DNA from: Rhizopus arrhizus
Taxonomy: Eukaryota; Mucoromycota; Mucoromycetes; Mucorales; Rhizopodaceae
DNA length: 64,000 nt
Direction of reading: 5' to 3'
NCBI GenBank assembly: GCA_024220505.1
Contig: JAKZZE010000005.1
Coordinates: forward strand, 2,316,501 to 2,380,500
The position numbers were made by a program, and so were the translations under genes. Below are positions 21,929-40,805 of this stretch, piece by piece. The notes beneath the pieces were generated by a model. It ran no database searches and was not told the DNA's origin. It saw only the letters and a list, made by a program, of their open reading frames with translations. Positions within the stretch are counted from its first letter, which is position 1; each line of letters starts with the position of its first letter.

Positions 21929-23940
21929 ACATAGTCCTTTACACACTCTAGATAGATACGAATAAAGAATTATATATATAAAAAAATATAATTTCTTTAT
22001 TAAAAAATTTGTTAATAATATCATTTGCGTGAATCATAATTATGTGATAAACATATTTTTTTTTTATTTTTCTACATGCATAACAAATTTGTATAGCGCT
22101 ACATCACACATTGGCTATATTCTATGATAAATACCCTCTTGATAAAGAAGAAAACAACCCCAATCAAAGTAGACATTAGATCTAACTGTGAATTACATGT
22201 ATTGGATCCAAGTTGCGTTACTATTACTCTTTACTAGATATTACTCTAGTATGATCTGCTTAATTACAACCTTAAGAACCTTCAACTGTTGTGAATTTTG
22301 TCTTTATAATGATTATTAAGACTGTTTACTTATTACACTAATTAAATTTTATCAATTCTTAGTACTAGATTCAAAACAAGTCATCATTAGCATCATTAGC
22401 ATGTATAAAAAATGAAATCGATAAAGAGAAAGTACGAGATTCCATGTTACATAAGGACAGTTAATATCTCTGTTGGACTGATAGAATAGATGATCATTAG
22501 CCCTTAATAAAAAAAAAAAAAAAAAATAGTAGCAGTATTTAGGAGTAGAAAACAAGCAAGACTTGTAATGATCAATAGATTATTATGAATACCCTTCTAC
22601 CACCAAGGTGGCTTTTCAGAATACGGTTTATGCTCACAGCACAAGATGAAGAGAGAAGAAAACAAGTATTCTTTCAAACTTATTATTAACAATTGTGATC
22701 ATTTTACTAATTGACTCAAGAAAAAAGCAGAGTAAATAGTATTTCCTTGATACTCTCTCAATTCCCAGACATTAATCTAATCCAGCGCGTGTGGATGCAT
22801 TTGAAAAAAAAAAAAGGTATCTTATTAATAGCTTGATAGTATGGAGGCTAGAATCCAAGTTGTAATAAAAGCTAAGGTTGAAACTACCATTTTCCTTTGC
22901 TCAAGACATAGGTTATATAATAAGATAAGATACGTATTACTTTGTTGTAAAAAAAAAAAAAAAAAAAAAAGATATACAAAAAAGGGTGCATAGAATGTAA
23001 ATACTATTAAAAGAAAACAGATAGCATGAAGAGATATGTACTAAATTTTCAAAAAAGCAAGACATTCTATTTCTGATTTTGGAAAAACAGGGTTGGCATT
23101 CTGAGTGAAATAAAGCATCAACTAAAGGTTTTCAACTGTTGATGTGAAAACCCTGAAGGCACTCGAAAAAATGTTTCTCTAACACCATCAAGATTGTAGC
23201 GGAATCTGAATTGTACTCTTTGCTCTAATCATTGGATTGAAGCAACCTGTTACTTCCCTATCATCTCATCACCCATGATTTGCTCACTGAGCTAAAGCAA
23301 TCAATATCAATACTACCGATCATCATTCAACACTTTAAGAGAGCCCAAAAAAAAAGAACACAGTTAACTCTCCTCCAACAAACTGGATTAGGATGATAAA
23401 AACCCTACAAAACAAACTAGTTCCGTAAAGTTTGATTCATATCGTCTCTCTATTTTAAATCAAATTCCCCCGGTAACAGTTTCTTTTGGTTCTTTCATGT
23501 ATGTAAATCACTATGAAGGGAAAGAGGGGTCACTTCAGGTTAAACTACAAAATTCACAAATCGTCAGTGTCTCTTTTATTTTTGTAGAAAATAGAATATC
23601 CAATATCATTGTGAAATAACTTTTAAAAAATACAAGGTCTTTATTCAATTGAGGTTTGTTGGTTTAATACAAGTAATGAATCAATATTTATTCTAAAGTA
23701 AATTCATAACCAATGTGGTTCTTTTTTTTTTTTTTTCTTAAATTATAAAACATGTCAATTGGGACTATTTTTGGCTGTTTATGATATAGCAAAGTCATCT
23801 GTCTTTATTCATAAAAGGGAAAGAAAGTGGATTGAGTGATAAATTAATGGATTGTTAAAAATGGAAGCGATAACATTCCAAATTTAGTGTGAGTACTATC
23901 AAAGCATATCAGTTTAGTGTATACATTATTAAAAGAGAGC
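21778..23940. other. Intergenic, AT-rich, several A/T runs
   Basis: No gene recognised. Homopolymers at about 21898-21923, 22509-22527 and 22950-22970. ORFs in the track of this stretch are low-complexity shadows. Confidence 0.5.
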
Positions 23941-24817
23941 TTACAGAGTAACAAAAGAAGTAGAGGCGATAGTAGTCACTGGCTCATTTACGTAGATATG
24001 TGGGCGAGGATGATCATGTGCGTGGGCTTGAACGGTCTTGGTCTTAGTGTCAGTGAAGTAAACATAATAATACTTTGTAGCCTTGGGCTGATTGTGCTCA
24101 CCTACATCATCATGTATACCATGATCTCCTTTATTAACATGCTTCCAGATCTTATCATCGTACTTCCAGCTCTTGTCATCACGTTTCCAATCCCTGTTAT
24201 CGTGCACTGAATTGTCATCTTCTTCATCTATGTCCGAGTCGTCATCATCCGTACTACGTTTCCAACCGTCTTTCTTGTAAAAGCTTTCGACATGTTTCGT
24301 AAGACGAACAGCACCAGAGCCACTTTCATTAGAGCTTTCTTTCACGCTGATTGTCACTTGGTGTTTACCCTTTTCAAGAGGAATGCTGACCTTACTGAAC
24401 CCGTCCTCCTCAACAGCATCATCAGGTGTTTCGGCATACATATCATCATCATCATCACCTTCAGCCTCAGAAGTGGTTCCTATCACCTCACCATTATCCG
24501 AAATTTCATACACATCACCACCTAAACCACAAAAATTAAACTATTTGATCGGCCTACCCCCCAGACAGTTTACCTTTCAAGAAATCAGTGACAAGAATTG
24601 CAGCAGGATATCTTAATTCAAAGTAAAACGTACGATCCACCAACGTCTTTCCTTCTTCTTTTTTCCAATTAAAAGTGACAAAGTCATCTTTTAATCCTAC
24701 AGCTTCATCCGAGGCCTTGAATTGGCTGATGTCAATCGCCATGTTGGAATTAGAGGATGCGGGTGCGGCCAGGACCAGAGAGAGAAGACAAGAAGCGATG
24801 GCAAGTGAAAAAAGCAT
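23941..24817 (-). CDS. Secreted acidic/His-rich protein of unknown function
   Basis: Two exons: 24817-24574 and 24521-23941, giving about 274 residues. It begins with a clear signal peptide (MLFSLAIASCLLSLVLAAPA). The mature part has a beta-rich segment (DDFVTFNWKKEEGKTLVDR, YFELRYPAAILVTDFL, EISDNGEVIGTT), then acidic stretches (GDDDDDMYAE, DDDDSDIDEEDD), then three tandem W-K/D units (RDWKRDD, KSWKYDD, KIWKHVN), a KYYYVYFTDTKT strand and His-rich HAHDHPRPH near the end. No GPI-like hydrophobic tail, so it is probably released or wall-bound. A TATA box lies 65 bases upstream. Not a family I can name; charge pattern suggests metal or cation binding, which is only a guess. Confidence 0.85.
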
Positions 24818-24881
24818 GGTTTCGTTTATCAAAGAAAAAGAACAAGACCGCCCCCCTCATTTATGCAACTTTGTACTGTGT

Positions 24882-24890
24882 CTTATATAA
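24882..24890 (-). promoter_or_regulatory. TATA box of the secreted-protein gene
   Basis: TTATATAAG on the minus strand, 65 bases upstream of the ATG at 24817. Confidence 0.55.
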
Positions 24891-24971
24891 TAAGCGGTGG
24901 GGAATGTAGGTATCTATAATTTCTGTGTGGACTGGATTGAATATGTTTTTTTTTTTAAAAACTTTATTTTA

Positions 24972-26287
24972 TTATTGGCAAGTCGATTTATGTGACATGG
25001 CTTGACTATTTTTATACTCATGAAAGCATGTTTTATGATAAGCAGTGGGCGTCACTTGTGCGGCATGTTTACTATTCCAAGTTCTGACAATAGGCGGAAG
25101 ATATTTAGAAACGGGTGAATCAAATTGTAGTACTTTATGACATCGATAACAAGGTGCAGTAAATAAATCATGATAACTCGAAAACCAATCCTATAAGCAT
25201 ACATGTGTTTAACATCCATTCATCTCATCCTATCCTCTGTCATTTACCAAGATGTAGTAGAATGATTCTCTTGCAAAGAACATGGTCATATCTTCAAAGG
25301 CAACTGATGTCAAGAGATTTAATTTTTGAAATATCAAATATTGAGAATCTTGCCAAATATGTTTCTATATTCTTGTATTAAATGTGCTCCTTATTATCAT
25401 TATCTTTACCTCTTCTTTAAGTCCTCTTATATCATGTTGATGAACCACTAATCTATTTGACGCACGCATATATTCTAATTCTAACTCTGCAATAAATCCT
25501 TTATGTACACAAATCTACCATCCTGTTAAGCGATGTCTTAAAACTGTAGTGTTCATCACGCACCTTTAAATGGCATATTGTCCCTGAAAATGTTGATTGC
25601 TCTTCACGTTCAAAAGATATGGTAACTTTAGATGCTTGATCTTTATTTTGTGTTATCCATTCATTCGTGTATGTAGTAAAAAATGATTCACTATATAGAT
25701 TTAGTATTTAACAATAGCAATTTGTTGCTTACATTGATATCGGGTTATTATCAAATACAATAGAAGACAATTGTCTATAAGCATAATCTGCTTTATCTTT
25801 CACTGAAGATCCAATTTCTTTTCTTGTATTCATCTTTTGATTTCCTTCTTTTTCGCTATGACAAAAATATCAGTAAAAAGGAGCTTGCTGTATAATAACA
25901 AACCTTTTCATCGCATTCCAATCAAATTCATCTTCAACTGTTTTCGATTGAACATATTCCAGTACATCTACTCTACCGTCTTAATTCTCTTCCTCCATTC
26001 TTATGAACAATCGCACAGTTTACCTTTTATTTTTTCGCTTTCGGTTCCTAAGCCAATTAATTCTTGCTTTAAGCGTTTAATGCGTTCACTAAAAGCCTGT
26101 ACATGATTAGGTCCCTTTTGTTCTTGTTCAACGAGTTGTACGAATTGTTTTAAAGCCGCTCGAAGATTCGATACCTAAAAGCAAATTAGAATGTACAGTG
26201 CATTTCTATGAGATTTACTTGTTGAAGCGCTTGATCGATTTGTGTAATGTCCCTTTCAATCGTTGCAGGATCTCGTGTGGTTGTCAT
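24972..26287 (-). CDS. MED27: Mediator complex subunit 27 (MED27)
   Basis: Eight minus-strand exons: 26287-26219, 26174-26024, 25967-25904, 25855-25733, 25690-25564, 25514-25410, 25364-25248 and 25190-24972; about 324 residues (human MED27 is 311). The N-terminal half is helical (RDITQIDQALQQVSNLRAAL, KRLKQELIGLGTESE). The C-terminal exon shows the MED27 zinc-type signature: LFTAPCYRCHKVLQ, then LPPIVRTW, then AYHKTCF, i.e. CxxC ... LPPxxR ... HxxC. One internal intron starts GTTTGT, a weaker donor, but the frame is kept. Mediator bridges activators and RNA polymerase II; MED27 sits at the tail/upper-tail of the complex. Assignment rests on the C-terminal motif and overall length, since the middle is poorly conserved. 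Confidence 0.85.
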
Positions 26288-28726
26288 TAAGAGTATAAAA
26301 AATATGCCTGAATTTTTTTTTTTTAAAAAAAAGTCGGTTATTAAACTTTATGAATTTCTTTAGCATAAAAATCAAACCATGAATATAAACAAATACGAAT
26401 ATGTGTGCATCATTATCTCTTTTGTTGAATACCGCAAATATAATGAATGGTAGAGTAATGATACCATTGTGCTATCAAAACTTGTCCTTTTTTAATTAAA
26501 TCTCTACTAGTCTTTTGTATCCTTGGTGATGTTGTGACTTTATTTATTTAGATTTAGTCAGTACAAGTATCCATGGGGTTTTCTACTAGATATACGCACT
26601 AGATTTTTTTTTTACGCCTCAATTCTTTATTTTCCACGTACATATTTTTGATTTGCACCCAAAGTTGTTGCTGGCAACCTGTTTGTTCTAGCTATACAGA
26701 GGTTTATATAAGAAAAATGCCGGATGAAGCTTCCTTTGTTTAAACTGGTTGTCAAGCATTTTAAGTTTGCTGAGAAAAGGCCAAAGAGCAACATATTTGT
26801 TTCTAAAACTCTTTCTTAGTTTAAGCATGGAAAATCGCGTCAACACTTTTCGCTGCAACAATTGTGAGCTACTTTTGATGCTTATACATAGCTTTCAAAT
26901 CACAAGCACAATGTTCACGTAGCTCAAAAGCAAATTTTATCGCGTTTTTTTTTTTTTTTTTTTTTTTAGAAAGAGAATCTTGATTGATTGGTGATGAGTT
27001 TATACATCCTACATGTTCATCAGAACTTTGTAATCTAAAGTCCTTATTCGTTATTTAAAAAGCATAAGTAATGATCACTACGCAACTCTCTCAATAGCGA
27101 TCAAGTAACAGCAATAATATAGAACCGATCTTTTTAAAGTGCTATAAGCCTTATAATTCAGTACCTGATTCACATGAATGTTTTTCAAATATTCTTTCTT
27201 CATTGTCTAAAGGTCGTGGTTGTAGCCCTGCTATCCTTGCAGTTTCCAATGCCTTATCATTATCAGAATCTGATAAAAAAATATTGCAAACGGCAGAACT
27301 TGATGGTTAAGAATATGTATTATTCATATCTGAAAATAAAAAGGAGCACGGCATGGTACCTTTGTTGACAAGGACTGAAATTTACTTGCCAAGCAACTAC
27401 CTGGTGAATGAAAGTTATCTTGGGTCTGAATGCACAAACTGATACCTCAACCCACGGACAATCAAACATTCACTGTCTTTTCCACAACTTCATTTTAATA
27501 TGCTCAGTATTCCACCATTTAAATCGACAGTAACATTGAATTAGAGAAAACGTATATACTGCCTCCCCCCACAGTACTGAGATACCATTAGTCAAAGAGT
27601 TAGTAGTACACATAGTGTATATGCAAAAAGTACAAGTTTAGACTAACTAAATATTGAATAATGAAGTTAAAAATTGAAATGTCTGTGTCAAATTTACTCA
27701 TTGTATCTAGCATTCGGTTGGATAAAAATACAAATAATAGTATACAGAGATTGATACAGACCCCATAGTATATGGACACTGTATGATTATAATTCATCAC
27801 AGCAACTGGATTTGCCTGTTCAAACCGACTCTAGTTTGTCTTATATAATTGCTTTGTGTATAATACGGCATGCTAGTTTTAAAAATTAAAGGTGGATTAA
27901 ATTAAGGACATGTATGAAGGCTTAAATGTGGTGCATTAAAGAATATAACTTTAGATACATTAAGTTTGACTGGCGATAAGTATTATAAATGGTATTTCGC
28001 TCAGCAACTTATTGCATTAATTGACTGATAAACTGTCAGACTTGATCGAATTAGTAGACAAGCATTTTAAAGTATATTTATTTACACTGATGGTTTTTTT
28101 TTACATCCTTTTGATTATCCACTGTTTCTGTTTTTACTATATTCTTTATAAATAAAATTCGATTAAAAATGACGCCAAGACGATATGTCTTTTAAAGAAA
28201 GGTACACAAATATATTTTAAGCGACGATTTGGGATAATGCTAGCTTAAAAAAGGAAGTTTTATCCAATTTTTGTCTTATATAAATCTTTGTATAACTAGA
28301 ACAAACAGGTTGCCAGTAATAGCCTTACGAGCAAATCAAAAATATGTATGCGTAAAATTGACTGGACACATCTTTTAACACGGCTTAAACCCACAAACAA
28401 GCAAACAGAAAACGACCATAGAGACTGGAACTAGTACCGTCAGATGATAGACTAATTCAGCAGAAAGAAGTTGACCATTTCGCAAAGAGACTTTGCCTGT
28501 GAAATTGATTGGACGAATGTGTAAAAAACTAAAAGCAATATGCCAAAAAAGAAGTGAAGAGACGTAAAAAAAAAAAAATTAAGGCGCAAAAAAAAATTTA
28601 GTGCGTAAATTTAGTAGAAAAAATCAATATTTGCAAGTATTGCGTGTTTAAACCTTCAAGGTTTTTTCTTTCCCTTTTTTTATTTTTGCCCTTTTTTTTT
28701 TTTCTGTGTGCGTGCCTTTAAATAAA
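26288..28726. other. Gene-poor intergenic region
   Basis: About 2.4 kb with no intact gene. A short coding-like phrase (around 27232-27310, ALSLSESDKKILQTAELDG then stop) may be a relic. T24-type run at 26946-26968. The last 150 bases are the USP7 5' flank. Confidence 0.45.
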
Positions 28727-32500
<3,774 letters not shown>

Positions 32501-34746
32501 ATAAGTTTTGTTACCAATTTATTCGTAAATTAATAACATTTTTGTTCCTGCATAAGATTCTTAAAAAATAAAAACATAGTTTAATTCTATTTAAATCAAC
32601 ACTTATTTATGCAAAGAAAAAAAACTTTTTACTTTTTTATGACACTGAATTAATACAAAGAGACAAAAATACCATTATAGACTTGGAAAAAAGGAATCAA
32701 GGACCATTAGAGACAATCTACAACTTGAAGCAAAGGATATAATAGCCTGCACATGAGCAAGTACGAAAACTTCAAGATCTCAATATGCACTGAGAATGTC
32801 AATTGGAAAGGATAGAGGCCAAGCATGAACAAGAGTAGCAAAAATCAAATTTACATTCTGATCGGCCCCTTTATTAAAGCATTCGTTATGTCTTGCTTGT
32901 GATCATATTGTGTTAAAATGCAATGTAACTTCGCGGGATATCACTGAAGGCGCCTTCAGAAAGACAAGATAAATGATTGGGTATATATGGGAAAAACCAT
33001 CACGGGTTATTTTGCTTTCACCTCTAAACAAATGTAGCTTATTGGAGTATAAAGCAAGAATACTATCATGAAGAAGTATGTGAAGTAGGATGATCAAAAA
33101 ATTGGCTTCAGGGTAATAAAGTAAAAAATTCTTCTTGATAATTTTCAGAATTCATTATTAGTTTCTTGTAAATCATTTATAGTTTTATTTTTATATTTCA
33201 CTGGGCACTTTTGTTTTGGTACAGTATCTAAAGGTTAAGCCTTTTGTTAAGACAAAAATGAAAGAATTCAATAGAGCAATTCATCCTACCAGCCAAATCA
33301 CTGATAGCAATATTTTTGTTTGTCTTTGGTACTTTCTTTTGGAGATTGTTGCATTGTATAGGATACTGCTAACAAAGGTGGTCATTTCTTCATTACTAAC
33401 AAATGATTATTCATCTTCGCGATTTTTTGACTGGCCGATGAAGTCAATTATAATAAAAATACTGACATTGAATGTTTTGATATGGCTTATCACAACTAAA
33501 AGTAAGCCTATAGAAAGAGACTCAGTAAAAAACTTTCTATGTTTCCTTCTTCTCTAATGGTATAGAGAGAGTCTAAAGATGTTGAGAAAAGCAGATCGTT
33601 TTTGAACCACCAAAATACATATACTGATATATATGTATATGTATACATTCATGTACTATTAAAATAAATATAATTAATATCATTTTTATCTTTTCGTTTC
33701 AACTTTCTTAGACGCCTTTAGTTCATACTTTTTTTCAATATTTTTAGACAAATGCCACAATTTGAATGGTATCTTGTTATTACTACAAAAGCTTTATTTA
33801 CAAGTAACAAACAAATGTAAAGTTTACTTTCGTAAAGCTGGCAGCCAAATACTATAAAAAAAATTCGTCTCATAATATACAATTGCCAGTTTTGTTTTGA
33901 TATAATCCGCATCTTTGCCTCTTTTTTGTTACATAAAGTTGTGAAGATTTTAAGGCTCTTGTTATCAAAATATCTGATATAAAAAAATAGTAATACGAAA
34001 TGTACATACATACATTTAAGTTTTTGTAGTTATAAATGGCATTGTTATGAAAATTGAAAGATATTTGTGCCTCAATTATAAATTACATAATCTAAAATAA
34101 TGAGTCTACACGTAGAAAAGGATGAATACGTCGGATAAACGATCTTACAATATATAGCCGTCATCCGAAATTGTTTAACTGGCTTTAATTATTTTATGTC
34201 TGTTTGCAAAGGTGCTTGTGTATGTGATAATTCAGGAGTATGATATACAACGATAGAATATATATCGTAAGGCTTTTATTCTAGTATTAGATGCTAAAGC
34301 CTGATCAGCGAAATTAACCCAATAGCGTATGTCTACACCCAAATATCTCTTATTTTTATAAAGAGTCTTGCCATATTTTTATCATTAAAATCTTTACAAT
34401 AGAAAATGCAAACAATTTATTCACAAGAAATTATAGTACTCAAACGTTATTTAAATAACATAATATTTCAAGTCGCAAAGTTACCATATCCTCAATAGAT
34501 AAATTTCACATGTTTATACAGTGCTCACAATGCTAATTCATCATTTATAAATTCGTTATTTATTTAAGAGGCATCAACCAATACATAAGCACTGTAAACA
34601 CAGAATCTAACGCTGTCTCTAAAATTCCCAAAAAATATTTTTTTCACTAATTTATCCCGACAGCCGAAAACACGAAAAAAGGATTGTGTGACTAGCTCAT
34701 AAAAAATTATCGCGTTTTTTGGTGTTTCTTTTTCCAAACATTCATT
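32501..34746. other. Gene-poor intergenic region
   Basis: No gene recognised. The plus-strand ORF at 33216-33557 and the minus-strand ORF at 33718-34011 are AT-rich and match no family. The final bases form the MCM5 5' flank. Confidence 0.5.
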
Positions 34747-37360
<2,614 letters not shown>

Positions 37361-37594
37361 ATATTATTTTATTAATTCTTTTTCTGTACATAAAGAAAAA
37401 AATTCGGATTCTATATCATTAAAGCATTATTTAACAAAAAGTGTATAACGAATCAATGTTTTCTTTTTTACATGTGAATAAAGCATTTTCGAAATAGGTA
37501 TTGAAGGATTTCTTTTATAGAAAAATAACAAGACTTCTAATTTTATTATGGAATACACTCTAATTATTTGAAAAAGCCAAAAGCATTGCAATAT

Positions 37595-38154
37595 TTAATC
37601 TTTTGGGCAAGTTTTACAATCTTGTTCTTGTTGCTGTTCTTTCTTTTTTTTATCAGAGTGACCCAAAGCTTTTTCGGGTGCGATTACATCTCTTACGAGT
37701 TGTTTCTATATGATGAGTAAGTTTCTTTTTTTTCTTCTTGCTGTATAATCATTATTATTATACACTTTACCAACTCTTTTAATTCTGGGAAACTCTTTTT
37801 TTCTTTACGGTCCCAAACCACAACTTGAAGAATGATGAGTAAAAAAGGTTAATCAAAGTCTTTCAACCTACCAGCATCAGCTGTTACTTTAAAGACACCA
37901 ACATCACTTGGTATCAATGCGAGCTCACCAATTTCATTTTCAAAAGTGGTCAGTAATTCTTGACCCATCCAAGCTATTGTTGTCTGTAAGTCATTGTTTG
38001 TTATTTTGTAAATCTCTCTCTACCTGCACGCATCATCCATCGACATTTTGGACAATACTAATATTTATATTTTATGAACATACTGTTTTGTTGCTGTGTT
38101 TTCTTTTTTTATACATTGTACCTCAATTGAGACACGGGGTTTGTTATTTGACAT
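37595..38154 (-). CDS. SelW/SelT/SelH (Rdx) family thioredoxin-like protein, Cys form
   Basis: Five tiny minus-strand exons: 38154-38122, 38057-38024, 37973-37872, 37823-37771 and 37705-37595, giving 110 residues. The protein begins MSNNKPRVSIEYCPKCRWMMRA, then AWMGQELLTTFENEIGELALIPSD, VFKVTADA, VVWDRKEKKSFPELKELKQ and VRDVIAPEKALGHSD, all landmarks of the Rdx family. The redox motif is CxxC (YCPKC) where animal SelW has CxxU, so this is a cysteine homologue. A Lys/Gln-rich tail ends DCKTCPKD. Role: probably thiol redox control; partner unknown. The start lies only 84 bases downstream of the RPL17 stop on the same strand. Confidence 0.9.
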
Positions 38155-38158
38155 TTAT

Positions 38159-38192
<34 letters not shown>

Positions 38193-38238
38193 GATAATAA
38201 AAAAGCCAGGTTTTTTATTTTTTTTAAATTGAACAATC

Positions 38239-38957
38239 TTAAGCACGGGTCTTACCAGCCAAGAGACGAGCATTACGAGCCAATTGACGAGCATTAAGCT
38301 TGACAACCTTCTTATCAGTAGCACGGGGAACAACTTCTTCCTTTTCGGTAAGGATGACTTCAATGTGAGAAGGAGAAGACATGAAAGGGTTGATTCTACC
38401 GTGAGCACGATATGTACGACGACGGTGCTTGGGGGCTTGGTTGACGATAACACTTGAGATGGCGAGCTCTTCAACGTTCAAACCCTTGGCCTACATACAT
38501 TATCAGTTTCTGTTTTCTCAAAACTTCTCGTTTTACCTCGGCATTGCTTTCAGCATTCTTCAAGAGATCAAGAATGAACTTGACAGACTTGACAGGCCAA
38601 CGACCTTGAGTGGTACCGAATTCCTTGGCTTGAGCAGTACGACCAACACCACCGTTGAATTTACGGAAAGGAATACATTGCTTGTGTTCCTTGACGTTGT
38701 TGAGGTAAGCATAGGCCTTGCTCAACTTCATGCCTTGGATAGCAGCAGCAACTTCGTGGGTGTTTTTGAACTACAACAAGTTAAAATCATTTTTCTTTCA
38801 CATTTCTGTTTTGGTGGCTACATACGTGAACACGAAGGTAAGAACCTCTGGACTTGGCAGCTATACATGAAGAAAAAGAATTAATAACTAGTGCATTCTT
38901 CCTTTGTTGTTATTTACCCTTGGCGGCGTTAGCTGGGGTAGCAGCGTATCTGACCAT
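38239..38957 (-). CDS. RPL17: 60S ribosomal protein L17 (uL22)
   Basis: Four minus-strand exons: 38957-38918, 38860-38826, 38770-38537 and 38490-38239, giving 186 residues (human 184). It reads [29 protein letters not shown] with the conserved [63 protein letters not shown] and [11 protein letters not shown]. uL22 lines the polypeptide exit tunnel and holds the tunnel-exit beta-hairpin. Codon use is biased towards C-ending codons in highly expressed fashion, unlike the neighbouring genes. Confidence 0.97.
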
Positions 38958-39527
38958 TATTGCTCAAGTCTATAAAATGAATAATGTTTGGTTAATGTCA
39001 ATATTTCGCATACAGCTGTATTTTCTCTCTCTCTCTTTCTCTTTCTCTCGACTTTGTTCCCAGTTATCTTCAATATCTATCATCTATCCTTTACACACTT
39101 CATCTATCTCTTTTCTCTACCCCCTTTCGTTTTTTAAACTTATAGTACACATTACTTTAGAAATACGCAAGAGAGAGGAAGATCCAGCCGATCTTCTGTT
39201 TGACCATGAAGGGCAGTACCCAGTGAAAGGGAGGATCGTCCTTTTTGAATCTCTCCGGTATAATTCTTCCGGAATTAGCATTATCCGGACCGGATATTTT
39301 TCTATTAAAATAAACTTTCTTGTTCCTACCCCTTTTCAAACTTACAAATTAATTTTAATACTGCTGTCAACAAAGAAATTTGACAAAAGACTTAAGAGGA
39401 ACAAGATTGGATAGGGAAAAAGATTAAATAATTTATTTAGTGAATGAGAATATACAAAATATACATGAATGAAACAGAAAAGCATAGTATGAGGAGAAGA
39501 GGAGGGGATATAATCTTTAGGGATAAC
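38958..39527. other. RPL17 upstream region / phytochelatin-synthase 3' flank
   Basis: Starts with a strong pyrimidine tract on the plus strand (39026-39060; purine-rich on the RPL17 sense strand). A GC-richer block at 39170-39300 contains paired TTCCGGAA and CCGGACCGGA-like palindromes. No gene recognised; the plus ORF here is a shadow. Confidence 0.4.
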
Positions 39528-40523
39528 TTATTTTGAGCGACATTGACGAGTACAATCTTTACATTTCAATTTAAAAAGGACATTAGAATTTTTGGCATTT
39601 TCTGGATTACTCAAGATAAAGTAACCACGAGCACGACCTGATTCTTCTATACTTTGCATCCTCATAGCATCATAAAGGTCCCTTGTCTTTACCCAAACGC
39701 TAGGGTATTTACCACGAGCGACATCCATGATCAAGACTTGGCCTTCTTCTTTGTTATAACCACCAATAGGACTAAAATGAGCCAATATATCGGGCTGACC
39801 TAGCGCACTTCTTGAATAATGAACCACCATCTGACTATTTGCATCAGAAGTGATAGTCTCAAGATGAGAAAGAAAAGTTTGGTAGTCCTTGGCACGGTAA
39901 GGCTCAACTTGGCAATAAATTTGGGCCAAACATGTAAATTCATCAAATGGGATTCCATGTTCTTGTATAGACTCAGCTGATGAACATGTTTTCATTTGTT
40001 CGGCTGTTATATACAAGTTAATTGCAAATCTTTTTTAGTCATTTACTTCAACTTACATGAAAACCAACGCCAGTTACCTTTCCATATTCTTTTTGGGTCA
40101 ATTTCAAGTGCGTTCAACACCATGGCAACTAGAAAATAGAATAAGAAATTATTAGTGCTTCTTTACCTTTTTGGGTAAGAGGATAGACTTACGAGAACTA
40201 ACTCCACCATGAGTTGGAGCAGATTGTGTAGAAAAATTTCCCATTAATTTAAAAAAACTCTCGGCTTGTCCTTGAATCATGGCTCCTCTAAACAGACGTT
40301 TTCCTTCTGCAGAGGTAAATTTGACTAAATCAACTTCTTGTTCCTTGAACATAACTTCTTGATTGAAAAATGGAGGTCGAGGGTCTAAAATGGAACTTGT
40401 GGTTGCCTGACGTAAAAAGGCTTGAGAAGCAGGAAAGATACTTGTTCTATTATTTAATATAGAACTGTTTGTTTTGAAGTGCTTTATTTTGAGGCAGGTG
40501 GAGATTGTACGGGAATTCATCAT
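39528..40523 (-). CDS. Phytochelatin-synthase homologue lacking the catalytic cysteine
   Basis: Three minus-strand exons: 40523-40193, 40128-40057 and 40003-39528, giving about 292 residues. After a 60-residue basic, Ser/Thr-rich leader (possibly organellar), it reads [83 protein letters not shown] and VLIMDVARGKYPSVWV: the papain-like PCS fold. In plant PCS1 the triad is Cys56-His162-Asp180. His (about 210) and Asp (about 228) are kept with the same 18-residue spacing, but the Cys position (about residue 106) is Gly; the plant Glu and Tyr just before it are Ala and His. So peptide-synthase chemistry is probably lost. The usual variable C-terminal domain is absent; the tail keeps CKDCTRQC, a possible metal site. 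Intact exons and conserved residues elsewhere suggest it is under selection. Confidence 0.88.
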
Positions 40524-40743
40524 TTTCAAAAAAAAAAAAAAAAATGAAAGAATAAAAGAATTTTTATCAGATTCTCAAATAAATACGTTTGCGAGAATAA
40601 ATCTGATTAAAATTTTGTGCGGGGAATGATTCATTTTATCAGATGGAATAGATAAACCAATGAAATGCGATGGATCTTTATTGTGTAAAATGTATTACCA
40701 TTCTTATCAGATTTATCGTGATTTTTGTATTGCAATTTTTATA

Positions 40744-40805
40744 CCAGATTTTTATATCAGATTTTTATATCAGATTTTTATATCAGATTTTTATCAGATT
40801 TTTTT
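40744..40805. repeat. Tandem ATCAGATTTTTAT repeat
   Basis: About four to five head-to-tail 13-bp units. A minisatellite in the 5' flank of the phytochelatin-synthase homologue; related single units also occur upstream (around 40563-40720). Confidence 0.8.

Noticed and set aside
33216..33557. 113-codon plus-strand ORF
   Set aside because: No ATG-linked promoter, AT-driven composition, no domain.
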